Part shown: in pieces, positions 32,879-41,526 of the stretch
Numbering within the stretch: position 1 is the stretch's first letter
Layout: the number at the start of each line of letters is the position of its first letter
Origin: a gamma proteobacterium HdN1
GTDB taxonomy: Bacteria > Pseudomonadota > Gammaproteobacteria > Pseudomonadales > Ketobacteraceae
Direction of reading: 5' to 3'
Length of the DNA stretch: 64,000 nt
Assembly (NCBI GenBank): GCA_000198515.1
Contig: FP929140.1
Coordinates: forward strand, 4,523,456 to 4,587,455
The notes under the pieces: model-generated
Told to the model about the DNA's origin: nothing
The model's database searches: none
Seen by the model: only the letters and a program-made list of their open reading frames with translations
Program-made: the position numbers and the translations under genes

Positions 32879-34264
32879 ATGAAGAAAATCAATACTATGA
32901 GAACAACCAAACCGCTGATGGGCCTCGCCGTACTGATCGCGGCCCTTGCAAGCGCCCCCGTATTCGCCAAGGTCGGCGCCGATGAAGCCGCCAAACTCGG
33001 CAAAACCCTCACCCCCAACGGTGCTGAAAAGGCCGGCAACGCCGATGGCAGCATCCCCGCATGGGATGGCGGCCTCACCAAAGCGCCCGCGTGTTTCAAA
33101 CCCGGCGATTCCTTCCGCTGCGACCCCTTCCCAGACGATAAGCCACTGTTTGTCATCACCAACGAAAACAAAGGCCAATACAAAGACAAACTCAGCGTGG
33201 GCTTACTCGCCATGCTGGAAAAATACCCCACCACCTTCAAAATCCCAGTCTACCAAACCCGCAGAACTGCTGCATTTCCGCCAGCAATCGACGCCTGCAC
33301 GCTGAAAAACGCCACCACCACAGAACTAACGGGCGGCGGCAATGGCGTGACCGGTATGGAGTGCGGAACCCCCTTTCCAATCCCAAAGGATCCGCACGAA
33401 TACATCTGGAACCACATCCTGCGCTACCGTGGCGATGGCGCGTACAGGGTTACCGGACAGGTAACGCCACAACCCAACGGCGCATTTTCGTTGGTACTGT
33501 TCCACGATATGGCCGCCTTCCGCACCGGGCTCACCGATTTTGACCCAGCGCAAGACGCCAACATCCTGTTTTATTTCAAACAGGAGATCGTAGCGCCAGC
33601 GCGCCTCGCGGGGAACGTATTGCTCGTTCACGAAACCATCGACCAAGTCAAAGAGCCACGCCGCGCCTGGATCTACAACGCCGGCCAGCGCCGCGTACGG
33701 CGCGCGCCTCAGGTCGCATACGACGGCCCAGGCACCGCGGCTGACGGGATGCGCACCGCTGACAACTTCGACATGTATAACGGCGCACCCGACCGTTACA
33801 ACTGGGAAGTCATCGGCAAAAAAGAAATGTACATCCCCTACAACAGCTACAAAATGGACGATCGTACCGCAAAATACAAAGACATCGTCAAGCCGGGCCA
33901 CTTAAACCCTGATTACACGCGTTTTGAACTGCACCGCGTCTGGGTAGTTGACGCAAAACTAAAACCAGGTACGCGCCACATTTATGCGCGACGTACCTTC
34001 TACATCGACGAGGACACTTGGCAAGCCGGACTGATCGACCATTACGACGGCCGCGGCAACCTCTGGCGTGTTGGGCAAGCCTATGAAATGCAATATTACG
34101 ATGCCAACGTACCTTGGATGTCCGTGGAAGCACTTTATGATCTCAACGCCAGCCGGTACATCGCCATTGGCCCAAAAAACGAGGAAAAACAAGGCGTTAT
34201 ATTCAAGAAATTCAAGAAAGAAGATTTCAGCCCGAACTCCCTACGCGCCACAGGGGTTCGCTGA
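32879..34264 (+). CDS. DUF1329 periplasmic/outer-membrane lipoprotein-like protein
   Basis: 461 residues from ATG 32879, with signal peptide (LMGLAVLIAALASAPVFA) and the DUF1329 start LGKTLTPNGAEKAGNADGSIPAWDGGL. Further hallmarks are EYIWNHILRYRG, RAWIYNAGQRRVRRAPQ and DRYNWEVIGKKEMYIPYN. The fold is expected to be LolB/LolA-like. It is in one operon with DUF1302 and ends at a strong terminator. Function of the pair is unknown; transport of a hydrophobic molecule to or from the outer membrane is a reasonable inference. Confidence 0.9.
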   Translation: MKKINTMRTTKPLMGLAVLIAALASAPVFAKVGADEAAKLGKTLTPNGAEKAGNADGSIPAWDGGLTKAPACFKPGDSFRCDPFPDDKPLFVITNENKGQYKDKLSVGLLAMLEKYPTTFKIPVYQTRRTAAFPPAIDACTLKNATTTELTGGGNGVTGMECGTPFPIPKDPHEYIWNHILRYRGDGAYRVTGQVTPQPNGAFSLVLFHDMAAFRTGLTDFDPAQDANILFYFKQEIVAPARLAGNVLLVHETIDQVKEPRRAWIYNAGQRRVRRAPQVAYDGPGTAADGMRTADNFDMYNGAPDRYNWEVIGKKEMYIPYNSYKMDDRTAKYKDIVKPGHLNPDYTRFELHRVWVVDAKLKPGTRHIYARRTFYIDEDTWQAGLIDHYDGRGNLWRVGQAYEMQYYDANVPWMSVEALYDLNASRYIAIGPKNEEKQGVIFKKFKKEDFSPNSLRATGVR

Positions 34265-34322
34265 TCACACCAAGTATTCCTCCATACGGCCACGAAACCG
34301 TTAACAGGATCACTTGAGTAAC

Positions 34323-34364
34323 AAAAAAGCCGCGTATCAACCTCCTTGGTACGCGGTTTTTTTT
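34323..34364 (+). terminator. Intrinsic terminator of DUF1302-DUF1329 operon
   Basis: AAAAAAGCCGCGTA ... TACGCGG followed by eight T residues. The stem is seven GC-rich pairs extended by A-T pairs. Confidence 0.9.
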
Positions 34365-34492
34365 GTTTCGACCGAATGCACGACACTCCTTTCACAGGAG
34401 GAAAATGAGCGCAGGTGGGTATACAAAACAGGTACATTTTGGCAATAGTCAGTAACCGCCAACTATGAGACGATGGGCACAATCACACTATC

Positions 34493-34586
34493 GGATGCTT
34501 GCATCCCAGCGAGAAGCTTTTTATCCTGCGGAAAGCACCCGCAGCTTTACCCGGTCCTAGCAGGCGCAGATTCGCGATCCGCCTGC
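34493..34586 (+). other. Cluster of three short hairpins upstream of coiled-coil gene
   Basis: Three inverted repeats follow each other: GGATGC/GCATCC (34493-34506), CTGCGG/CCGCAG (34526-34544) and GCAGGCG/CGCCTGC (34560-34586). They end 37 nt before the next ATG in the otherwise empty 359-bp stretch 34265-34623. This may be a structured leader or small RNA; nothing known was recognised. Confidence 0.35.
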
Positions 34587-34623
34587 ACAGATCGAAACGT
34601 ATCCACCGTAAGGGCGCGTTGGT

Positions 34624-36315
34624 ATGTCAAATAACCATAACAAAAACACTGACCATCACCAGATTGCTCAACAGAAGAAGTCCACAGTGAAGCGCCACGA
34701 TACCCCCCTAAATCGCATCGCGTCGATCAATCGCCGCTCGCCGGACACTGTTCTTGGCAACCTGTCGCGCCGCTGGCTACCTAGCGGAGCTTTGGTATGC
34801 TTGCAAGCCGTATTCCTGCAGCTCATCATTTTTTCTATCAGCGCACCCTCCGCTCACGCGGCAGCCGCAACCATTGACTCCCAGATCGCCCAGATTCGCC
34901 AAAACCTGAACCGCAACGATGCCGCCGCAAGCGAACTCGAAAGTGACCTTCAACGCTTAGACACAAACCTGCAATCAACGCGGCAAACGATTCGGGAAGA
35001 GCGCGATAACAGCTATCGAAGCCTTCATACTGCGCGCCGAGACATCGCTCGCCAGAAGTTTGAACTCGAACGCATCCAGCAAAGCATCAACCTACTGGAT
35101 CAGCAAATCGACCTACTCAAAACCGACTCCGACCGTAGCATCGCTCGGCACGAATCCCTAAACGCACTAAAACGCTCGCTCGAAGCAACGGAGCACACGC
35201 GCCGGCTGCAAAACAACACCAACCGCATGACGGCACTGGAGCGTGATAAACAACCGTTGCTAAAAAAACTCGACGACGCTCGCCAAAAAGTGAAGGCACT
35301 CATTTCGCAAATTCCAGAGAGCAGCGCTCCAGAAGTGAATGTGGATGACCACCCCGCGATGATGAAGCTGCTTCAACAAAGAGCCGAGAAAGCCGCCAAA
35401 CTAAAGCAGGTTCGCCAACAGCAGCGCATCCAGCGTGCAACCCTTGCGCAAGCGGAAGAACAAAAGCGTGCCATCCTCGCAAGAGCACAAGAATCTCGTC
35501 AGAAACAGCCAGTCACCGCCAGTGCTCGTACCGATACGACCACGGTTGCTGCCAATAGCGTCGGAAACCTCGTCGTTTTCGACCCACCGCCCGCAGCGGG
35601 CATTAAAGCAAACACCAAAGCACACGTCTTTGTGATCTCCGGCAAAGCAGACCCCAGTATTGAACAGGTTCTCAACCTAAAAGCATGGGTTGAATCCTAC
35701 GGCGCCCGATATTACGAAGCGCACTGGAACGGGTTTGGCCCAACCACAAGCACCGACTCCACACTATTCCGCGAGCAATTTGCTCAGTATTTGCGGCAAA
35801 TCCCTGCCAGCGCCCGCATCATCCTCATTGGACATGGTCTCGGCGGCGGCGCAGCCATAGAAGCCGCCACCCAAACCGCCTACAGCATGGGCCGCACCAT
35901 CGACTTTCTCGCAGTGCTTGATCCCATCGGCCTTAACAACCTGCGCGCCAACATCGTCTACCGCAATCACCCCTGCCAAGGCTTCGAAGCGGAAGATAAG
36001 CGTGCGGTGGATGCATACATCAATTGCGTCCAACAAGCGACGCCACTGGCTATCACCAGTAACGTAAAACATTTCTATAACCGTTGGCAAAAAGAAGGGC
36101 GCGGCCCAGCTGACGGCGCGCGGAGCTATTCAATTACGCTACAGAACGGCGAAATCCGCCAATCACCCACTGCGACGGGTCGCTTTAAACTTGCCGACAA
36201 CATCCAAGCGGATCAAATGCGGGTGTTTTTCAGCAACACGCAAGATGCCCACATGGCGCTCCTGCAGCAGGAATCGCGCAATCTACCCAACCTGCTCGTA
36301 AAACACTTGCGCTGA
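34624..36315 (+). CDS. Exported coiled-coil protein fused to a catalytically degenerate alpha/beta-hydrolase domain
   Basis: 563 residues. A long polar head (1-55), a signal/anchor (LVCLQAVFLQLIIFSISAPSAHA), a long coiled coil at about 84-230 and 245-292 rich in Gln, Arg and Glu, then an alpha/beta-hydrolase-like domain from about 330. The nucleophile elbow reads LIGHGLGGGA: the usual GHSLGG Ser is Gly405 (codon GGT at 35836-35838). Later VLDPIG and NVKHFYNRW could hold the Asp and His, but without Ser the domain should be a scaffold or binder. Start may be later than ATG 34624, since the head before the signal is unusually long. It is followed after nine bp by another exported protein. No homologue recognised. 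Confidence 0.75.
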   Translation: MSNNHNKNTDHHQIAQQKKSTVKRHDTPLNRIASINRRSPDTVLGNLSRRWLPSGALVCLQAVFLQLIIFSISAPSAHAAAATIDSQIAQIRQNLNRNDAAASELESDLQRLDTNLQSTRQTIREERDNSYRSLHTARRDIARQKFELERIQQSINLLDQQIDLLKTDSDRSIARHESLNALKRSLEATEHTRRLQNNTNRMTALERDKQPLLKKLDDARQKVKALISQIPESSAPEVNVDDHPAMMKLLQQRAEKAAKLKQVRQQQRIQRATLAQAEEQKRAILARAQESRQKQPVTASARTDTTTVAANSVGNLVVFDPPPAAGIKANTKAHVFVISGKADPSIEQVLNLKAWVESYGARYYEAHWNGFGPTTSTDSTLFREQFAQYLRQIPASARIILIGHGLGGGAAIEAATQTAYSMGRTIDFLAVLDPIGLNNLRANIVYRNHPCQGFEAEDKRAVDAYINCVQQATPLAITSNVKHFYNRWQKEGRGPADGARSYSITLQNGEIRQSPTATGRFKLADNIQADQMRVFFSNTQDAHMALLQQESRNLPNLLVKHLR

Positions 36316-36324
36316 GGGAACAGC

Positions 36325-36846
36325 ATGAGATTCCGCCCTGAGTCTATCGCGCTAATCGCCCTACTCGGAGCCAGCACATTGCTGTGTGCGCAGCGATTGC
36401 ACGCGGAAACCACAATCAAGATCCCTCGGGAGAACGGCGCGCTACACCAAGAGTTCCGCAACCTACTGGCTAATAAAATCAAGGAATTCAAAACCGGTGT
36501 CGGGCGAATGTCACTACTAGGCAACGCGGATAAAGGTAGCTGCGTCGCCAACTTCTTTATCAATACCGATACCACGTTCGTCACGATGGAAATCAGCAAA
36601 GCTCACTACTACACAGAGTTTTACATCGACCATCCGACGCAATCCTTCCGCAACGTCTTATTTCAAAGCTTACTCTTAGGTGACGACGGCGCGGAACTCA
36701 CCGTCACCAAGCGTGATGGCGATTACTCCATTCAAACCGACGGCCAGCAATTAATTCTCTCGACACGCGCCCCTCGCGCCAAAGACCCAATCCGCTGCAC
36801 CTTCGATCTCAGCACCGCACAGATGTTTGATGGCGAAACCGAATAA
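36325..36846 (+). CDS. Exported protein of unknown function
   Basis: 173 residues with signal peptide (SIALIALLGASTLLCAQRLHA). The mature part is a small mixed domain with two Cys (GSCVANF and IRCTFDL) that could form a disulfide. ATG 36325 has GAGGGAA upstream. It lies nine bp after the coiled-coil/hydrolase-like gene, so the two are one unit and may act together in the periplasm. I do not recognise the family. Confidence 0.75.
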   Translation: MRFRPESIALIALLGASTLLCAQRLHAETTIKIPRENGALHQEFRNLLANKIKEFKTGVGRMSLLGNADKGSCVANFFINTDTTFVTMEISKAHYYTEFYIDHPTQSFRNVLFQSLLLGDDGAELTVTKRDGDYSIQTDGQQLILSTRAPRAKDPIRCTFDLSTAQMFDGETE

Positions 36847-36872
36847 CCAAACCGCCGCTGCGCACGGTTTGG
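36847..36872. terminator. Hairpin terminator between convergent genes
   Basis: CCAAACCG (36847-36854) and CGGTTTGG (36865-36872) form a perfect 8-bp stem just after the stop of the upstream exported gene and before the convergent gene ending at 36885. A T-rich tract (TTTATAT) follows on the plus side. Confidence 0.65.
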
Positions 36873-36884
36873 TTTATATCTCCC

Positions 36885-38261
36885 TCAACGCATATCCAGT
36901 ACACGAATCGCTGGAATACTTCGCGCAGCCTCCGTAAATTTCTCGGGATCACCCTCGTAACCTTCGCTTAAATACACGCTGACAATAAACCCAAAAAATC
37001 CAGACGCAGGAATCCGATCAATTCGATAACCCGCTTGCGGCAATGCGCCCTTAAAACGTTCTGGCGGATCAGAAACGTCTGCATTGTCGTCATACACAAT
37101 CGACAGCGGTTCTCTTGTATTTCCTAAATAATCGAAGAAAGCCAGCACGTCCATATCACGGTGGCTTGAAAGCCAAATCCAATTACGATCCGGCTCTAAG
37201 GGAGTATTGAGCATGCCCTTCTCGTTACTGGAAAGGCGACCATCCACAGCCGCTGGTTCGATCGGGCCAATGGCGGTTTTTACGGTGCTGCCAATCAGAT
37301 TATTCGCATCCAGCGAAATCGACAGTTTCGGATCCGAGAGAATCTTGCGGCGCACTTCCGGCATAACGATTCGGACATCGTACAACATTGACTTTGGATA
37401 ATGGTGCGCCTGATAAGACACATCCATAATAGGCAAATTAAATAACCAGATCATCACCTTCATCTGCGAAGTGGTGCGGATTGGGCCCACATGCTCACCA
37501 ATTGGCGTCGCAATAAAGTTCTTATTGTTTAAGGTAATGCTGGTAAGGTCGGTAAGCAGCCCTCCGGTCATACGAATTTTCATCGTATCAAGAGGCAACT
37601 CACCCTTAAATGCACCGTAAGAAAAGTCGTCCCAATTCAACTGGTTTTCACGGTTATAGACTAACGAATAAAAATCCGTCTCCACTTGACCGACGTCGGT
37701 GCTGTAGCGCACATATTGTTCCTCTGAACGCAATCGAGAGCCTTCTACAAGGTACACATAGCGCAAGTTACCATAGGTGTCTTCAAGCTCAATCTCCGCC
37801 AGCATCCGACCATCGCTCAACTGATCCCCAGTGCGACGATCCCCTGCATCCTTCATCAGAAACAATAATTTGTCATTTACATCCATCACGCCTTCCGTGC
37901 CGTCAATCGGCACACCCAGCGCCTTGAAGTAAACGGCACCACCGGTATTGTATTCATCAATCTGGAAGGGAATCGCCTCCATCTCGCCGTCCACAACCGC
38001 CTGCAACGAAATATCGTGTAGCTGCTTCCCCAGAGCCTCCGGTAAGGCCTCGCCAGCCAGCAAGATCGGCTTATACTCATCAAGCTGAGAATCTAGGGGC
38101 TCGTTTGCTGCCCACGCCAGCGGAGCTTGCAGAAGATGCGCAAACAGAGCGATCGCAGAAATCTGTTTGCACAAACGCTGCCCACGATCTTGAGTTAGGC
38201 TTCGATATAGCTTTTTCCAACCGTATTGAAACGGCGCACAATCCGTGATGTCTTTTTTCAT
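36885..38261 (-). CDS. Exported protein of unknown function next to L,D-transpeptidase
   Basis: 458 residues from ATG 38261. A basic head of about 30 residues precedes a signal-like helix (ISAIALFAHLLQAPLAWAA). The mature protein is beta-rich with no Cys in the body (for example MKIRMTGGLLTDLTSITLNN and WIWLSSHRDMDVLAFFDYLG). An earlier ATG at 38330 overlaps the previous gene. It lies 65 bp downstream of the L,D-transpeptidase and in the same direction, so a link to cell-wall work is possible but unproven. Family not recognised. Confidence 0.75.
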   Translation of the reverse strand: MKKDITDCAPFQYGWKKLYRSLTQDRGQRLCKQISAIALFAHLLQAPLAWAANEPLDSQLDEYKPILLAGEALPEALGKQLHDISLQAVVDGEMEAIPFQIDEYNTGGAVYFKALGVPIDGTEGVMDVNDKLLFLMKDAGDRRTGDQLSDGRMLAEIELEDTYGNLRYVYLVEGSRLRSEEQYVRYSTDVGQVETDFYSLVYNRENQLNWDDFSYGAFKGELPLDTMKIRMTGGLLTDLTSITLNNKNFIATPIGEHVGPIRTTSQMKVMIWLFNLPIMDVSYQAHHYPKSMLYDVRIVMPEVRRKILSDPKLSISLDANNLIGSTVKTAIGPIEPAAVDGRLSSNEKGMLNTPLEPDRNWIWLSSHRDMDVLAFFDYLGNTREPLSIVYDDNADVSDPPERFKGALPQAGYRIDRIPASGFFGFIVSVYLSEGYEGDPEKFTEAARSIPAIRVLDMR

Positions 38262-38326
38262 AGTCGTTCTTTTTATGGGTTTTGAATCGTATATAGCGCT
38301 CAAATTTCGCCAACCCGAAACCGCAA

Positions 38327-39472
38327 TCAATCTCCCGGCGGAGTGGCGTCGTTAGCATCCATACCATACGGGGGATAATCATACAAATCCGGCTGAATCT
38401 TATCCAGCACCTCTGCCAGCGACTTTCCCTTTGGATCAATCGACACAGGAATCACCTGTGGTTTTGACGTTTGCGCCATCACCTTCGACCAGTCGATCGG
38501 ATACACCGGCAATGGCGCAGCTTCACTCGCCTTACGCGGCTGATTCTTGGCGGGAGTATGCAACTCTCCGCGCGGTGCGGCCGCAGACTGCAAATAAGGT
38601 TCCAACGCAAGCGCCGCACGAGTCATCATATTGTGCGTCGAGCCGTACTCCGACACCGGATCATACACCACAAGGTGCAACTGCCCATTGAGTACACCAG
38701 CCACCACCGGCTCGTCAATCACGCGCACCGGCACACCCGCCTTCAACTGCGGGAAGATGTTGGCAGCATCTTCCGGGTAGAGATGCAAGCAACCGTGACT
38801 TGTACGCATCCCAACACCCCACGGCCGATTCGTACCGTGGATAAAAATCCCAGGAAAGCCTAACTGAATCGCTAACATTCCCATAGGGTTGTTCGGGCCC
38901 GGTGGAAAATAAGTTGGGAACTCCACCTCGCCTGCTGCTTTATGCTCCTCTTGAATGCTCTTCGGCACAAACCAAGCCGGATCTTTGAAAAGGCCCGTGA
39001 CCTTGGTTGTTCCTAACGGCGTCGCCCAATTCTCCCGCGCAATACTCACCGGAAACGTAACCACCTTCGCCGCCTTTCCCTTGGCTGGCGCCGGAAAATA
39101 AAAAAGGCGGCGCTGCGAAATATTCAACACAATGCCCACCCAAGGCTTAGGTGGAAGCACATACAGAGCGGGCACAACGACCTTCGCATTTTTCTCTGGC
39201 ACCCAGACGTCAATGCCAGGATTTGCCAAGGTGATCTCGTGATAGCCCACGTCTGTTTGGCGCGCAATATCCAGCAACGTGTTATCCTGCGTAGGGATTA
39301 CAACGCGCAGCTTTCCAACGATCGTACTGCCGTCTGTCGGAAGATCAAATGTTTCCGCCTGTGTAGATAGGCTCCAAATGCTTGGCAGCAACACCACTAT
39401 TAATAAAAGGATTGCTCGCCTGCGTTGTTCCACAAATCTAGACACCAACGCCTTTCGCCCACCACCACTCAT
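38327..39472 (-). CDS. L,D-transpeptidase (LysM-like N-terminus plus YkuD domain)
   Basis: Makes 3-3 cross-links or attaches proteins to peptidoglycan. 381 residues: signal/anchor (AILLLIVVLLPSIWSLSTQA), a LysM-like segment (NTLLDIARQTDVGYHEITLANPG), then YkuD with IFIHGTNRPWGVGMRTSHGC-LHLYPED; the Cys in SHGC is the nucleophile. This layout is the ErfK/YbiS/YcfS kind. ATG 39472 has AGGTGA upstream. Its start lies only 12 bp from the start of a second, divergent L,D-transpeptidase, so the promoters must overlap the coding ends. Confidence 0.93.
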   Translation of the reverse strand: MSGGGRKALVSRFVEQRRRAILLLIVVLLPSIWSLSTQAETFDLPTDGSTIVGKLRVVIPTQDNTLLDIARQTDVGYHEITLANPGIDVWVPEKNAKVVVPALYVLPPKPWVGIVLNISQRRLFYFPAPAKGKAAKVVTFPVSIARENWATPLGTTKVTGLFKDPAWFVPKSIQEEHKAAGEVEFPTYFPPGPNNPMGMLAIQLGFPGIFIHGTNRPWGVGMRTSHGCLHLYPEDAANIFPQLKAGVPVRVIDEPVVAGVLNGQLHLVVYDPVSEYGSTHNMMTRAALALEPYLQSAAAPRGELHTPAKNQPRKASEAAPLPVYPIDWSKVMAQTSKPQVIPVSIDPKGKSLAEVLDKIQPDLYDYPPYGMDANDATPPGD

Positions 39473-39484
39473 ACATGATCACCT

Positions 39485-40231
39485 ATGGACACTGTTCGTT
39501 TCCCAACCGCCTACTCGTTTCTGCAACCGAGGCTCCTGCAACCGAGTGCGCTATTCGCGGCGCTGGCTTTTCTGATCGCACTATTTTTAAGCAATTCTAT
39601 TCGGGCAGAGGTGCAATTTACCACTTCCATACGCTACACACCTCAAACACCGCCCCCCGTTCAGCATACAGATGCGGCTCAATCATCAACGCCCCCTCAA
39701 ACATCCCAGCAGGCGCCAGAGGCTCAGCCGCTGCCGTGGGTATCGCCTCATCAGCGCTGGCTGCTCGTGGATGCCTCATCACAAACACTCAGCGTCATGC
39801 GTGGAGCACAAGCGGTCAAGCGTTTTGACAACGTGTCACTCGGTCGACGCGGCACCCAGCCTATCCATTATCAAGGTGACACCAGCACACCCCTCGGCGA
39901 AATGTACATCGACGACATCCGAAAGAGCTCGAATTATACCCTGTTCTTTAGCCTAAACTACCCGACCGCAAAACATGCGCTGATCGCACTCAAGGCTGGG
40001 AAAATTACCACACTCGATTATCTCGATATTTTTAACGCGGAACGAGAAGGGCGCAAACCACCCTACCGCACTCCTTTAGGGGGAGAGATCGGTATTCATG
40101 GCCTCGGCCATGCCAAGCAGGAAATGCACCGTGAGTTCAACTGGACACGCGGTTGCGTTGCGCTTGATAACCAACAAATTCGAACGCTAGCGCACTATGT
40201 GTTCAAAGGAATGCTGGTGGTGATCCGATAA
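39485..40231 (+). CDS. L,D-transpeptidase (YkuD domain), short form
   Basis: 248 residues with a signal helix (LFAALAFLIALFLSNSIRA), a Pro/Gln-rich linker (45-85) and a YkuD domain: WLLVDASSQTLSVM, TPLGEMYIDD, GIHGLGHA and WTRGCVALDN with the nucleophile Cys. It lacks a LysM part. ATG 39485 has no good ribosome site, so the true start may be a little downstream. Divergent from the LysM-YkuD gene, and 237 bp from an Lpp-type lipoprotein gene that such enzymes can anchor to the wall. Confidence 0.9.
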   Translation: MDTVRFPTAYSFLQPRLLQPSALFAALAFLIALFLSNSIRAEVQFTTSIRYTPQTPPPVQHTDAAQSSTPPQTSQQAPEAQPLPWVSPHQRWLLVDASSQTLSVMRGAQAVKRFDNVSLGRRGTQPIHYQGDTSTPLGEMYIDDIRKSSNYTLFFSLNYPTAKHALIALKAGKITTLDYLDIFNAEREGRKPPYRTPLGGEIGIHGLGHAKQEMHREFNWTRGCVALDNQQIRTLAHYVFKGMLVVIR

Positions 40232-40412
40232 GATGGATTTCTCCGTTCGACATTGCCCCGCTCACGACCTCGCGCTGTTTGATTACTAAGCAAACGATTC
40301 TCGTTGCATGCCCAGAAAAATCATGATAAACAACTATTTTATTGAGCAACTATTGGTCGATATGCTCGGCTTTTGTCACTTTCAATAAGTGCTATAAAAA
40401 AGCTGGACAAAC

Positions 40413-40440
40413 AAAAAAGCACCAATCGCTTGGTGCTTTT
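40413..40440 (-). terminator. Intrinsic terminator of the lpp-like gene
   Basis: AGCACCAA/TTGGTGCT stem with a TCGC loop. On the minus strand it ends in a run of six T residues, 28 bp after the lipoprotein stop. Confidence 0.92.
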
Positions 40441-40467
40441 CACAAAACGACTTTTCGGATCAAAAGA

Positions 40468-40743
40468 TCACTTCATCATCGTCTTTTTGAACATACGGTC
40501 GATTTTCTCATCAACTTGATTGGCGGTTGCTTGTGCTGCATCAGCCTTCGCAGACGCGGCATTGGCAGTGCTTACCGCAGAATCTGCGCGTTGTTGTGCT
40601 GATTCAGCGGCGGAAAGAGCACGATCAGCAGTTTGTTGCGCTTGTTCAATCTGGGCGCGAACATCAGACAGCTCGGAGTTGCTTGCGCAGCCAGCCAAGC
40701 CAGCAGCAGCCAAAACCAACGCGATGGCGACGTGTTTTTTCAT
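40468..40743 (-). CDS. Lpp/OprI-type murein lipoprotein
   Basis: 91 residues: lipoprotein signal MKKHVAIALVLAAAGLAGC (Cys19) and a mature heptad-repeat helix rich in Ala, Gln and Asp (AQQTADRALSAAESAQQRAD), ending KTMMK with a C-terminal Lys. Lpp/OprI forms trimers and the terminal Lys can be cross-linked to peptidoglycan by L,D-transpeptidases; two such enzymes are encoded next door. GAAGGATTCC precedes ATG 40743. Its own promoter (-10 at 40819-40824) and a strong terminator fit a highly expressed single-gene unit. Confidence 0.9.
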   Translation of the reverse strand: MKKHVAIALVLAAAGLAGCASNSELSDVRAQIEQAQQTADRALSAAESAQQRADSAVSTANAASAKADAAQATANQVDEKIDRMFKKTMMK

Positions 40744-40818
40744 GACTAGGAATCCTTCTATGGATGAATGAACAACAAATTGCCGGCGCAGAGTACCACT
40801 CTTACCGGTGAGAAATAC

Positions 40819-40824
40819 AGTATA
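40819..40824 (-). promoter_or_regulatory. -10 element of the lpp-like gene
   Basis: Minus-strand TATACT, 75 bp upstream of the lipoprotein ATG, preceded by an AT-rich TTTTTTGTTAATG stretch. The -35 hexamer is poor. Confidence 0.45.
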
Positions 40825-40936
40825 CGCATGATGTCATTAACAAAAAATTAACCGCATAAACTGCTCTCAGCGCGGTCTTGAGTGAAGTCGACGAGCAACT
40901 TTCGACTACGGTACAACATGGACGTTGCAATAAAAA

Positions 40937-41446
40937 ATGAATAACTCAACGCACAAAGCGAGCGCAAATAGCAGCACAGTGGCATTCGTATGGCCACACT
41001 TGTTCACATGCATACCCATATTTTCAACTTGGCTATTCCTATGCATGGGAATCGTAGGTTGCGGAGGTGGTTCAGGCTCGTCACGAGCCGAATCAAGTCA
41101 ATACGCGGCCTCTGACCCAAACTTAAGCAGCCAAACCCCGCCCATAGCGGAGGTTGCAAGCGGCGATTCCGGCGGCGCGCATCGCGTAGAGCTTGATTGG
41201 AACATACCGCTCATGCGCAGCGACGGGAGCTACCTGCCAGCCTACGAACTCAACGGCTTTGAAATTCACTTCCAACACGACCGGTGCCCAAAAGACCACG
41301 TCATACAAATCGACGAGCCATTGCAGTCCACAATCATCATTACCGGATTGCAAGTTGATCGCTATGTGTTTTCAATCGCAAGCATTGATAGCACCGAACA
41401 ACACAGTACGTACTATGTTGCACCTGCAATTTTGATCGGAAATTAG
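40937..41446 (+). CDS. Lipoprotein with a fibronectin-III-like domain
   Basis: 169 residues. A long N-region leads to a lipobox GIVGC and a Gly/Ser-rich linker. The mature domain has the FN3 pattern: VELDWNIPLMRSDGSYLP, ELNGFEIHF, STIIITGLQVDRYVFSIASID. In such surface lipoproteins FN3 domains act as spacers or binders. No neighbour gives a function. The start ATG 40937 gives a rather long head before the hydrophobic core. Confidence 0.75.
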   Translation: MNNSTHKASANSSTVAFVWPHLFTCIPIFSTWLFLCMGIVGCGGGSGSSRAESSQYAASDPNLSSQTPPIAEVASGDSGGAHRVELDWNIPLMRSDGSYLPAYELNGFEIHFQHDRCPKDHVIQIDEPLQSTIIITGLQVDRYVFSIASIDSTEQHSTYYVAPAILIGN

Positions 41447-41526
41447 CTTCCGACCAAAAAAACAACCTCACCTTGCGCACTTAACGGAGCGTACCAATAC
41501 GTCCGCCAAGATCCGAAGCCAAAGCT

